Below, piece by piece: positions 8,636 to 16,336 of a stretch of 64,000 nucleotides of DNA. Every line of letters starts with the position of its first letter. Positions within the stretch are counted from its first letter, which is position 1. The notes under the pieces were generated by a model. It had not been told where the DNA came from and made no database searches. It was given only the letters and a program-made list of their open reading frames with translations. Made by a program: the position numbers and the translations under genes. The stretch is from Caballeronia sp. dw_276 (GTDB taxonomy: Bacteria; Pseudomonadota; Gammaproteobacteria; Burkholderiales; Burkholderiaceae), in the NCBI RefSeq assembly GCF_018449635.1, contig NZ_JAAVUV010000007.1, positions 124,001-188,000 on the forward strand, read 5' to 3'.

Positions 8636-9139
8636 ATGTCCGGGCAACAGGCAGGTTCACATCGCGTCGCTGCACCAATCTCAATCGCGCATACTTTGTC
8701 GGGGGCCATCACGCCGCTTAACACCGCGCGCGATCCTGATCACACGGCGGCAATCCGCGAAGTTGTCGATGCGTTCCGGAACCTTCATGCAAGCGTCGCG
8801 CGCTTTGTATTGATGCTTGAAGATGTGCTGGGCGACGCCCGTTCGCTCGAAGCGACATCCGGGCAGACGCTCGGCGAGCTTTTGTCGTCGCTCTACGATC
8901 ACGCGCGCGCTTTGGGCTTCGTGCGCATCGACGACCTGCGCTTTGCCATAGAAACAGCGCGTTCGGCCGAGCAGCAACGCGACCTGGTTTTTCAGGTTGC
9001 GCCTGGAACCGGAACCGAGGGCTTGCAGCGCGTCGCGCGCGGCTTTCAACGGCTGGATGCGATCTTCGTCGGCCTTTGCGTCGAGCATGTGCTCGAACAG
9101 CATTATCGCGATCGCACCAACGCCGGCGCATCTGTCTAG
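8636..9139 (+). CDS. Unknown 167-residue protein of the molybdenum island
   Basis: I do not recognise a family. The start is fixed by AAGGAG at 8624-8629 before ATG 8636. After a polar N-terminus of about 45 residues it is mostly helical by appearance (AAIREVVDAFRNLHASVARFVLMLEDVL... and a second stretch about residues 110-160), with no signal peptide, no membrane helix and only one cysteine, near the C-terminus. A ModE box lies upstream, so it is probably made under molybdate control. It is followed, 34 bases after its stop, by the ModE box of the DUF2325 gene. A soluble cytoplasmic accessory protein is likely; anything more would be invention. Confidence 0.78.
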   Translation: MSGQQAGSHRVAAPISIAHTLSGAITPLNTARDPDHTAAIREVVDAFRNLHASVARFVLMLEDVLGDARSLEATSGQTLGELLSSLYDHARALGFVRIDDLRFAIETARSAEQQRDLVFQVAPGTGTEGLQRVARGFQRLDAIFVGLCVEHVLEQHYRDRTNAGASV

Positions 9140-9172
9140 CAACGCGCCGAGCACGGCCGTTAAAATTCGCAC

Positions 9173-9196
9173 CGTTATATTCGATGGTATATTTCG
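9173..9196. promoter_or_regulatory. ModE box B
   Basis: CGTTATAT, 8-base spacer, ATATTTCG (6 of 8 to the ideal right arm ATATAACG). It lies 74 bases before the DUF2325 start and shares its left arm and TC at the spacer start with box A. Confidence 0.7.
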
Positions 9197-9270
9197 ATAT
9201 CCGTGCATCGGACAATCTTTGTGCCGTTTTTTGTCCGGCCGTTTAAAATCCAGATCGACTCGAGGTGAAT

Positions 9271-10602
9271 GTGCAATCCGTTCCCCCTTTCCTCATTGCC
9301 CGTACGTCATCAGGCGAATCCGCCAGCGGCGCGGGCGCTTACAAGGGTTTCTCGGCCGATGCATGCTGTACGCCCTCTAATGAACAGCTTCGCAGCGTGA
9401 ACCGCCGCGCGCGGCTGGTCGATCTGGATTCGCATCTGCATTGCTCGATCATTGGAACTTGCCTGAGCACGAACGAGCTCAGAAAGCTCGTTCCCAAATT
9501 CGCCGATCTCGACAAGCAGCACGCAAGCGACCTGGAGATTCATCACGCGGCGGTTGAGCTCGCCATAGAAGGCGGCCCGGGAGCGAAGGCCTTGCAGAAG
9601 GCACTCGATGCCCGTTACTCAGGCGCAGTGCGTCGCTTTGAGAAGGCCAAAACGTCTGAAGCCTTGTTGGTGCTGTGGAAAGAGGCGCTCAAAAGCGGTG
9701 ACATTCCCCCCGCTTACTGGGCGCTGATGACGCATCCGCAAGCCGTCATGAGCGTGCGGCAAATTGCGTTTGGCGACTTGCACATGCTGTCTCATCTGGT
9801 CGGCGCTGCCAACCGTGCAGACATCCGCCGGCTGGTTGCGTTAGAGGAAGACAATGCGGCGCTGAAAGACAAGATAGAGCGCCAGCAAAGCAAGCTCCAC
9901 GAACTCGGCACCGAGCGCGATGCAACCATACGTCACCTGACCGAACAACTCGCCGAGATGTCGGCGAAGGCACAACGCGCACCGGAGGTATCGGAGGGGA
10001 GCCTTGAAGCCGAAGTCCAGATGCTTCGCGAAGCGCTCGTTGCCCGCGACGAACGCTTGGCAATCCACACGAGCCGGCGCGAAGCGGCGGAGCAACGCGC
10101 GATCAACGAGCAAAATTATGCACGCACGTTAAGCGCGCGCCTTGACGACAGCATCGCTACGCTTAACATCGTACAAGCCGAATGTGGCGCACTCGAACAA
10201 GCGATGCTTGCCCAGGGAGAGCAGGCGGGATCGCGCCGCGCGGACCTCGAAAATCTCGCGGGAAAGCGTGTGGTGTATGTCGGCGGCCGGCCGGGATCGA
10301 ATGCGGCGTTGAGGCAACTGGTCGAATCGGCGGGCGGCGATTTTATCGTGCACGACGGCGGCATAGAAGACCGCAAGGGTATGTTCGCGGCTGCGTTGCC
10401 GCGCGCGGATATCGTGGTCTTTCCGGTGGATTGCATCGATCATGATTCGATGAATCTGCTCAAGCGCGTCTGCGATCGTCATCAGGTCGACTATCACCCG
10501 GTGAGGACCGCGAGCGTCGCGAGCTTCATGGAACTGATGGCGCGGCTTGGGCAAACTGCTTCTCGACCGCCGGCCTCGCGTTTCTGCTTGAAGCACGGCT
10601 AA
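9271..10602 (+). CDS. DUF2325 coiled-coil protein of the molybdenum island
   Basis: 443 residues. Three parts can be seen: an N-terminal helical domain with a HLHCSIIGTC cluster (two His and two Cys, a possible metal site); a long coiled coil (about residues 185-325, rich in E, R, Q, L heptads); and a C-terminal Rossmann-like DUF2325 domain (GKRVVYVGGRPG...ADIVVFPVDCIDHDSMN). GTG 9271 is favoured because GAGGTGA precedes it; GTG 9265 in the same frame is possible. The biochemical role of DUF2325 is not known to me. With its own ModE box and molybdenum genes around it, a role in molybdenum handling is inferred. Confidence 0.8.
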   Translation: MQSVPPFLIARTSSGESASGAGAYKGFSADACCTPSNEQLRSVNRRARLVDLDSHLHCSIIGTCLSTNELRKLVPKFADLDKQHASDLEIHHAAVELAIEGGPGAKALQKALDARYSGAVRRFEKAKTSEALLVLWKEALKSGDIPPAYWALMTHPQAVMSVRQIAFGDLHMLSHLVGAANRADIRRLVALEEDNAALKDKIERQQSKLHELGTERDATIRHLTEQLAEMSAKAQRAPEVSEGSLEAEVQMLREALVARDERLAIHTSRREAAEQRAINEQNYARTLSARLDDSIATLNIVQAECGALEQAMLAQGEQAGSRRADLENLAGKRVVYVGGRPGSNAALRQLVESAGGDFIVHDGGIEDRKGMFAAALPRADIVVFPVDCIDHDSMNLLKRVCDRHQVDYHPVRTASVASFMELMARLGQTASRPPASRFCLKHG

Positions 10603-10631
10603 GGCGAGCGTCGTTGAAGCGCATTCGAATG

Positions 10632-11018
10632 TCAGCGTTTAATCATTCGGGTCAACGCGGAAATCTGCGGCGAGCAACTCCTTGCCGCTTCCTCTTCAAT
10701 CTCGCGATAAAGCCGCACAATTTTCTCGCCGACCGGCGTCAACACACATCCGCCACCTGACGATCCGCCGGTCTCCGACGATGTTGCCGGCGACTTCAGC
10801 GTGCCATTCAATTCATCGATAAGCAGCCACGCACGCCGGTACGACATACCCAAGCTGCGCGCAGCGGCGGAGATGGAGCCATGCTCACGGACGGCTTCGA
10901 GCAAATCGATTTTCCCCGGTCCGATCGCAACGGCGTCCGCCTGCCGGATGCGCATGCGAAAACGCACCTCGGGTTGATTCGACACGGGCGTGATGGGTTC
11001 TTTCGTGGATTTGGCCAT
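10632..11018 (-). CDS. modE: ModE-type DNA-binding regulator lacking the molybdate-sensing domain
   Basis: 128 residues with the winged helix-turn-helix typical of ModE: AIGPGKIDLLEAVREHG, SISAAARSLGMSYRRAWLLID and GGSSGGGCVLTPVGE. E. coli ModE is about 260 residues because two TOBE/Mop domains follow the DNA-binding part; here the protein ends straight after it. A separate di-Mop protein lies at 14762-15190. The start is MAKSTKEP (11018). The NifQ-like reading frame upstream runs on through the first 70 codons of this gene in another frame. Probable role: molybdate-dependent control of the five ModE boxes in this island. Confidence 0.9.
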   Translation of the reverse strand: MAKSTKEPITPVSNQPEVRFRMRIRQADAVAIGPGKIDLLEAVREHGSISAAARSLGMSYRRAWLLIDELNGTLKSPATSSETGGSSGGGCVLTPVGEKIVRLYREIEEEAARSCSPQISALTRMIKR

Positions 11019-11641
11019 GCGCGAAAGCATACACGAGCAAGGCGGGACGAGGCATTTGCGGCCGGCTTGACGGACAGTTCGGCAGACAATGGCCCGGAAC
11101 CAAAACAAATATCAAAATCTTCGCACCCGGGACATCCAGGCGCGGGCCTCGGCGCCATACCCAAAGACAGCGCAAGTTCTCGTGCGAGGAATTTCTTCCA
11201 TCGGGTTGCGTCGGTATTGCGTTTTACCAGCGTCGGAAAATAGCGGTCAAGCATGGCCGTGACTTCGTCGCGTCCGCCAAGTCCGAGATCGCGCCATAAA
11301 TGATCAGGACGCAAGCAGGCATGCGCGATGATCGTCGCCACGCATTGCGCGTTTGTTATTTCAACGGAATCGGCAATATGACATAGCAGAAAATCGCTAG
11401 CCGATTTAATGAATGCCGAGTGTTCTTGAGATTGAATCAATACGTTTGCAGCAGGCGCCGCCAAGCCGCCGAAATGCCGCTCGTAAATCCAGGCAGTTTG
11501 CGTGCACGACAAGCCGAGAAGATGCGTTTCACTTTGCGCAGAAAGCAAGGTTGCAAATAAAACAGTATCAGAAGAATGCGGATTCGCCGAGGCGGTAATC
11601 AGGTCGGCGCGCGTTCTGCGGATTGGGCCGGGACGTGCCAT
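10808..11641 (-). CDS. NifQ-like molybdenum-processing protein
   Basis: The 277-residue frame resembles NifQ over about its first 185 residues, ending in GCPGCEDFDICFGSG. NifQ delivers Mo for nitrogenase cofactor assembly and carries C-x4-C-x2-C-x5-C; here C-x2-C-x5-C (Cys170, 173, 179) is present but the first cysteine is replaced (RPAPGC). NifQ proteins are usually about 170-200 residues. This frame has no stop there and continues 211 bases into modE out of frame, with an Arg/Pro-rich tail that looks like translated shadow. No nif genes are nearby. The start at 11641 lacks a good ribosome site, so its exact position is uncertain. It probably shares the ModE box C promoter region with the divergent porin. 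Confidence 0.72.
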   Translation of the reverse strand: MARPGPIRRTRADLITASANPHSSDTVLFATLLSAQSETHLLGLSCTQTAWIYERHFGGLAAPAANVLIQSQEHSAFIKSASDFLLCHIADSVEITNAQCVATIIAHACLRPDHLWRDLGLGGRDEVTAMLDRYFPTLVKRNTDATRWKKFLARELALSLGMAPRPAPGCPGCEDFDICFGSGPLSAELSVKPAANASSRLARVCFRAWPNPRKNPSRPCRINPRCVFACASGRRTPLRSDRGKSICSKPSVSMAPSPPLRAAWVCRTGVRGCLSMN

Positions 11642-11765
11642 TCATGAGCATCTAGCATGAGTTGAGCCACTCGGGCGACTAGTATGACACGCCACGAGCG
11701 CCGTCAAGCGATTGTGTCAGGAACCCTACAATCTCGAAAATCACGTTTACCAAACGCTAACCGAT

Positions 11766-11789
11766 CGCTATATTCCGGTCGATATTTCG
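11766..11789. promoter_or_regulatory. ModE box C between nifQ-like/modE and porin
   Basis: CGCTATAT, 8-base spacer, ATATTTCG. It lies 81 bases before the porin start and 124 bases before the NifQ-like start, so one site could serve both directions and autoregulate modE. Confidence 0.7.
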
Positions 11790-11870
11790 CAATCGAAATG
11801 TACCTGCAATAAAAGCCTGATCGCTGCACACCTAAGCAGCATCGACCTAATACAAATCCAGGAAAAGACA

Positions 11871-13046
11871 ATGAAAAAGAAGATCGTGGCGGCAGCCGCA
11901 CTCAGCACGTTCGGAGTGGTCGCACATGCACAAAGCAGCGTAACGCTTTATGGCTTGATCGACGCCGGCGTGAGCTACGTCAGCAATGCCGCGACGGCTA
12001 CGGGACACGACCATTTGATCCGCTACGGCGACGGCGTCGCTCAGGGAAGCCGCTGGGGCCTGCGCGGTGCGGAAGATCTGGGTGGCGGCCTGCAAGCCAT
12101 CTTCACGTTGGAAAGCGGCTTCAGTTCCGGCGACGGCACGCTTGGTCAGGGTGGTGCACTGTTCGGTCGCCAGGCATATGTGGGTATCGCGAAAAAAGGT
12201 ATTGGCTCGGTCACGCTGGGTCGTCAATACTCGTTCTCGACCGATTACCTCGGCGGCAACTATTCGATGGGCGGCCAGACGGCTGCCGGCAACTACGCAT
12301 ATCACATCAACGACCTCGACCAGCTCACGTCCAGCCGTATCAACAACTCAGTCAAGTTCAGCAGCGCTGGTTTTTCGGGCCTGACCTTCGGCGCCTTGTA
12401 CGGCTTCTCGAACCAGGCAGGATCGTTCGCCGGTTCGCCGACCACCACTGCCGGCACGACGACCACGCAAGGTTCGTCGAGCACGGTCAGCGCGGGTGTC
12501 AACTATGCGCAAGGACCTTTTGGCATTGGCGCGGCGTACACGAATATCCGCTTCCCGAACGGCGCGACGCCCGCATTCAGCGTGAGCATCGCCAACGTGA
12601 ACACCGGCGGCTTGCGTGACCTGGAAACCTTCGGCGTTGGCGCACGCTACATGATCGGCGCCGGCACGGTCTGGGGCCTGTGGACGCACACCAAGTTCGA
12701 GCCGATCACGGGTGCGGAATCGAAGCTGAACAACTATGAACTGGGTGGAAAATACGCATTCACGCCGGCGTTGAGCGCAGGCTTGGGCTACACGTTCTCG
12801 AAGCTCGATGACCACTTCGAAGGCAAGTGGCATCAGGTCAACAGCGTGCTGGACTATGCGTTCTCGAAGCGTACCGATGTCTACGGAATCGTGGCGTATC
12901 AGAAAGCGTCGGGCAGCAATACGGTCAATGGCCGTAACGTTCCGGTTCAGGCGGAAATCGGTTCGAGCTCAAGCTTCCTCGGCAACTCGGGTACGGGTGC
13001 GAACAATCAGGTTGCGGTTCGTATCGGCTTGCGCCACAAGTTCTGA
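11871..13046 (+). CDS. Gram-negative porin (OmpC-type), putative molybdate-regulated
   Basis: 391 residues. Signal peptide MKKKIVAAAALSTFGVVAHA, then QSSVTLYGLIDAG and the 16-strand beta-barrel pattern ending in the aromatic terminal residue of IGLRHKF. The start is supported by CAGGAAAAGACA before ATG. It forms trimeric outer-membrane channels in known relatives. A paralogue with long identical stretches is at 24600-25775; that one lacks a ModE box. The position within the molybdenum island and the ModE box upstream suggest this copy is made when molybdate is scarce and helps anion entry (inference). Confidence 0.95.
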   Translation: MKKKIVAAAALSTFGVVAHAQSSVTLYGLIDAGVSYVSNAATATGHDHLIRYGDGVAQGSRWGLRGAEDLGGGLQAIFTLESGFSSGDGTLGQGGALFGRQAYVGIAKKGIGSVTLGRQYSFSTDYLGGNYSMGGQTAAGNYAYHINDLDQLTSSRINNSVKFSSAGFSGLTFGALYGFSNQAGSFAGSPTTTAGTTTTQGSSSTVSAGVNYAQGPFGIGAAYTNIRFPNGATPAFSVSIANVNTGGLRDLETFGVGARYMIGAGTVWGLWTHTKFEPITGAESKLNNYELGGKYAFTPALSAGLGYTFSKLDDHFEGKWHQVNSVLDYAFSKRTDVYGIVAYQKASGSNTVNGRNVPVQAEIGSSSSFLGNSGTGANNQVAVRIGLRHKF

Positions 13047-13107
13047 TTGTTGCTTTAGAGGCGAGCGCTGCAACTCGCGCTCGCTCGAAAACTGCTTGAC
13101 GTGTGGC

Positions 13108-13596
13108 CTAGACCGTCAACACCTGGGCCACGATTCGCGCAAGCCGTTTCACATGACGCGGAGCAGGAAGAATGTCGGCTCCGGAAAACAAAATCGGCGC
13201 GCCCTCTTCGCTGCTGATCGTACGGCCGCCACATTCGTAGGCCACGATGACGCGCTCTCCCACGGGCGTATTGAACAGTTCGTGCCACGAGAAAATTACT
13301 GCGTAGCCGTCCTGCGCTATCGCTATAAAAACTGTCCGCTTGAACTGACCCGCAGGTTCGGGCCGCAATCCGGCTCTCAGAATCAGATCCTTCAGTAACA
13401 CGCCACGATACGTATCCACGCTTCGGATAAAGCGATTGGTCGTGTAACAGCGAAGGTCGAAAGGATCGGAGAGAACCGTGGGTTGTTCCCTGAATTCAGC
13501 GAGGTCGACCGTCAAAGGACGCAGGAAATCGCCCTCCAGCGAAATGACAGTCTTGGCGTCCTCGACTACGAGTGCCTGAGCGTTGGCATCACTCAT
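13108..13596 (-). CDS. Molybdopterin-fold (SUOX-like) cytoplasmic protein
   Basis: 162 residues from ATG 13596, set by GGAGGA 6 bases before it; the upstream extension to 13704 is rejected. It resembles the Oxidored_molyb domain: LRCYTTNRF...YRGVLLKDLILRAGLRP, with a cysteine at the place of the Mo-ligand cysteine of the fold but Tyr instead of the usual Trp. No signal peptide is visible. It lies 39 bases downstream of ModE box D, convergent with the porin. It could bind molybdopterin or be a relic sensor domain; catalysis is not shown. Confidence 0.75.
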   Translation of the reverse strand: MSDANAQALVVEDAKTVISLEGDFLRPLTVDLAEFREQPTVLSDPFDLRCYTTNRFIRSVDTYRGVLLKDLILRAGLRPEPAGQFKRTVFIAIAQDGYAVIFSWHELFNTPVGERVIVAYECGGRTISSEEGAPILFSGADILPAPRHVKRLARIVAQVLTV

Positions 13597-13635
13597 CTTT
13601 ATCCTCCAGGGACCGGTTGCAGACAACGGGTACGT

Positions 13636-13659
13636 CATTATATCCACCGGAATATTACG
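13636..13659. promoter_or_regulatory. ModE box D
   Basis: CATTATAT, 8-base spacer, ATATTACG; read on the minus strand CGTAATAT-N8-ATATAATG. It lies 39 bases before the molybdopterin-fold gene and 132 bases before the lipoprotein gene on the other strand. A lone half-site CGTTATAT at 13756-13763 is closer to the lipoprotein gene. Confidence 0.65.
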
Positions 13660-13791
13660 ACGTCGAAAAGCGACGCTGACATGCGCGTGGATCATGTTGA
13701 ACATATAGCTTTTCGCATATGCGGCTCGCAGCCGGTAATGCGCCCAAGACTTAAGCGTTATATTAAGGGTCCAGTCGCCACGAGAACGCCA

Positions 13792-14733
13792 ATGGTTTTT
13801 TCATATTTGACCGCGCGCTTTATTGGATTCCCGCGTATCGTCTTTTGCGCATTGTCGGCGTCAGCGGCCTTGTCGCTTGCGGCGTGCGGATCCGCGCAAG
13901 TCGCGAGCGCTCCTCAGCGAATAACGCTCGACGCCCGCCCGAACAGCATCGCTATCGCGCAGGCCAATAGCCATATCTATATTACCGACGATAAAACCAA
14001 CAGCGTGCTTGCATCGACGGACGGCAGGACCTTTGTGCCGTTTGCCGCCATTCCGGCAGTCGCGGGGCAACCCAATGCGCTGAGTCAGGTGGCGTTCTCG
14101 GCCAAGGGCACATTGCTGATTGAACGGTTTGGATTCGGGACATCGGGCGCCGTGTTTGAAGTCGGCGCGGATAAAAGTGTCTCGATGCTCTCCGGTATCG
14201 ACCCCGCGCGGCGCAGGCTGGGACTGGCCCTTATCGGCCCGGGGAAACTGCTTTCAACGTGGTTCGTCAAGGAAGGCAACGCGCCGGCGACAGGCGGCGT
14301 AAGCCTGATCACGTACGACGAATCCACGCACGCCGCAGCCGAACACAACGTGCTGTCAGGATTGGCAAAACCTGTGGGTGTCGTGGTGCAAGGCGATGTG
14401 GTCTCGATTTCGGACCAGGCCAACAACATGATTCTCAGGACCAGCCTTGCCGGATTACTTGATCATTCACACGCGGGCGGCCTGAAAACGCAAGTGGTGA
14501 AGATCAACGGCCCAGATCTTCTCGCCATCGATACAACCGGCACGCTCTACACAAAGTGCAATGCGACCGCGGTATGCCGGATCACCCCCGAAAACACCGT
14601 GACTGAAGTCGCAAACGATTTCGAAGATGCGCGCGGCGTGGCAATAGACTCATTGCATCATTCGCTTTACGTGGTGGATCGCGCAAAAAGCGCAAGCGGC
14701 GTCAGCGGCTTAAGGAGCGTTCCCCTGAACTGA
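13792..14733 (+). CDS. Beta-propeller (NHL/SMP-30-like) lipoprotein
   Basis: 313 residues. A lipobox (SLAACG) after a hydrophobic leader indicates a lipid-anchored envelope protein. The mature part has repeated propeller-like blades: PNSIAIAQANSHIYITDD, ALSQVAFSAKGTLLIERF, KPVGVVVQGDVVSISDQANN, ARGVAIDSLHHSLYVVDR. The ligand is unknown. The start is ATG 13792; the long upstream extension is antisense to the divergent gene. It lies between ModE boxes D and E and has a half-site 28 bases upstream, so molybdate control is possible but weaker than for its neighbours. Confidence 0.82.
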   Translation: MVFSYLTARFIGFPRIVFCALSASAALSLAACGSAQVASAPQRITLDARPNSIAIAQANSHIYITDDKTNSVLASTDGRTFVPFAAIPAVAGQPNALSQVAFSAKGTLLIERFGFGTSGAVFEVGADKSVSMLSGIDPARRRLGLALIGPGKLLSTWFVKEGNAPATGGVSLITYDESTHAAAEHNVLSGLAKPVGVVVQGDVVSISDQANNMILRTSLAGLLDHSHAGGLKTQVVKINGPDLLAIDTTGTLYTKCNATAVCRITPENTVTEVANDFEDARGVAIDSLHHSLYVVDRAKSASGVSGLRSVPLN

Positions 14734-14761
14734 GCTTTCGCCGCTGACTAATTAAACTGGC

Positions 14762-15190
14762 TTAGTCATCCACGCCGATAATCACGCTCGACGCCTTGAA
14801 GATAGCGGTCGCGACCTTGCCGGTTTCCAGCGCCAGACGTTGAGCGCTTTCGTTGGTGACGATGGCTGCGATTTGAGCGCCGCCCGCCACGGTAATGACG
14901 ACTTCCGTATTCACGGCGCCCGGCGTCACGGCCGAGATCGTTCCTGCAAAGCTGTTTCTTGCGGATGTCTGGCTGTTCGCCACATCGACCATCACGATAA
15001 CCGACGACGCCTTGACCAACGCGAACGCCGCCTTGCCCGCAGCAAGACCGAGCGATGTCGCGCTGCCGTGGGTGATTACCGAGACGATCTCGAGGCCGTC
15101 CTTGGCACGCAGCAGGATTTCGTCGTTCACCGCGCCATGTTTGACATCCACCACTTCGCCAACAAATTGATTTCGGGCGCTTGTACGCAT
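14762..15190 (-). CDS. mop: Molbindin: tandem Mop/TOBE molybdate-binding protein
   Basis: 142 residues made of two Mop domains in tandem (ARNQFVGEVVDVKHGAVNDEI... and ARNSFAGTISAVTPGAVNTEV...), each ending K-A-S-S-V-I. Such di-Mop proteins assemble into hexamer-like rings that store molybdate or tungstate. GGAG six bases before ATG 15190 fixes this start over ATG 15196. It is divergent from modA with ModE box E between them. It is equivalent to the part that the short ModE lacks, so it may act as separate store or as sensor partner (inference). Confidence 0.93.
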   Translation of the reverse strand: MRTSARNQFVGEVVDVKHGAVNDEILLRAKDGLEIVSVITHGSATSLGLAAGKAAFALVKASSVIVMVDVANSQTSARNSFAGTISAVTPGAVNTEVVITVAGGAQIAAIVTNESAQRLALETGKVATAIFKASSVIIGVDD

Positions 15191-15379
15191 ATTCATCTCC
15201 GGTTGCGGCGTCCTTGGCCTAGCCCTTGGGCCGCGATACAAGGACGCACGTTGTGCTGTGCTTGCCGGTTTGCAGGCAAGCCGTAAGTTTACCTGCGCAG
15301 CGAGGCCAGTGCGAGTCAGTTTGCCACGTAAAACTCGCTTGCACCTAATGATCGGGTTAGCGAACTCCGTATGTCTCAG

Positions 15380-15403
15380 CGTAATATATCGCCCTTTATT
15401 ACG
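15380..15403. promoter_or_regulatory. ModE box E between mop and modA
   Basis: CGTAATAT, 8-base spacer, TTATTACG, nested in a perfect GCGTAATA/TATTACGC dyad (15379-15386 and 15397-15404). It lies 57 bases before modA and 189 before mop, the classic place for molybdate repression of uptake genes. Confidence 0.75.
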
Positions 15404-15460
15404 CGCTTTATTACCCGCCCAAGTGCCTCTCAATCAAAATCGAACAACGTGGAGAACAAG

Positions 15461-16336
15461 ATGATCCGTAAGGTGATGGTGTCCGTTGCAATGCTGGCCG
15501 GCGCGATGTTCGCGCACACTGCAGTAGCCGACGACAACGTCGTCAACGTCTTGTATGCAGGCTCGCTGGTCAACCTGATGGAGCGCAGCGTCGGTCCCGC
15601 GTTCGAGAAGGAAACCGGTCTTCATTTCCAGGGCTACGCGGCGGGGTCGAACAAGATCGCCAACGAGATCAAGGGGAAGCTGCGGCGCGGCGACGTCTTT
15701 ATCAGCGCGAGCCCGAAGGTCAACACGGGATTAATGGGCGCCGCGAATGGCGATCATGTCGCGTGGTACGTGACTTTCGCGGAATCGCCGTTGATGATCG
15801 GCTATAACCCGCGCAGCAAATTTGCCGGCGAGTTCAAGACCAAGCGCTGGGACCAGGTATTGCAGGAACAGGGCATCAAGATCGGCCGCACTGATCCCAA
15901 GCTGGATCCGAAAGGCGCATTCACGGTCGAGATGGTGACGAAGGCGGCCGATCTTTATCACCAGCCGGATCTCGTCGAAAAGACGCTTGGCAGCGCCGAA
16001 AATCCCGATCAGGTCTTGCCTGAGGAAACGCTTGTGGGCCGTTTGCAATCGGGACAACTCGATGCAGGTTTCTTCTATTCCACCGAAACATCGGACCTGA
16101 AGATTCCATCCATTCGTCCCGCGCCTGAATTGCAGGCGAAGGCAAGCTATACGCTCGCCATCCTGGGCGATGCGCCGAACTCTGCGGGCGCAACGCGCTT
16201 CGTCAATTTCCTGCTGAGCGCGAAGGGTCGTGAACTGCTGAAGGAACATGGCGTCGATGTGATCAAGCCCGCTATCACAGGTAACGCGCAGGCCATGCCG
16301 CCGTCGCTCCAGGCTGTGATCGACGCCACTCGATGA
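15461..16336 (+). CDS. modA: Molybdate/tungstate-type ABC binding protein (ModA/WtpA-like)
   Basis: 291 residues with signal peptide (MIRKVMVSVAMLAGAMFAHT...AVADD). Family features are NVLYAGSLVNLMERSVGPAF, a GSNKIANEI segment and GDVFISASP, as in WtpA/ModA-like oxyanion-binding proteins. GGAG six bases before ATG 15461 fixes the start over 15371. The stop overlaps the permease-ATPase start by 4 bases (ATGA). Specificity between molybdate, tungstate or another oxyanion cannot be read directly, but the ModE box and molbindin next to it favour molybdate. Confidence 0.87.
   Translation: MIRKVMVSVAMLAGAMFAHTAVADDNVVNVLYAGSLVNLMERSVGPAFEKETGLHFQGYAAGSNKIANEIKGKLRRGDVFISASPKVNTGLMGAANGDHVAWYVTFAESPLMIGYNPRSKFAGEFKTKRWDQVLQEQGIKIGRTDPKLDPKGAFTVEMVTKAADLYHQPDLVEKTLGSAENPDQVLPEETLVGRLQSGQLDAGFFYSTETSDLKIPSIRPAPELQAKASYTLAILGDAPNSAGATRFVNFLLSAKGRELLKEHGVDVIKPAITGNAQAMPPSLQAVIDATR

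Noticed and set aside
13756..13763. CGTTATAT before the lipoprotein gene as a sixth full ModE box
   Set aside because: The position of the right arm reads CAGTCGCC, which does not match; kept only as a half-site.
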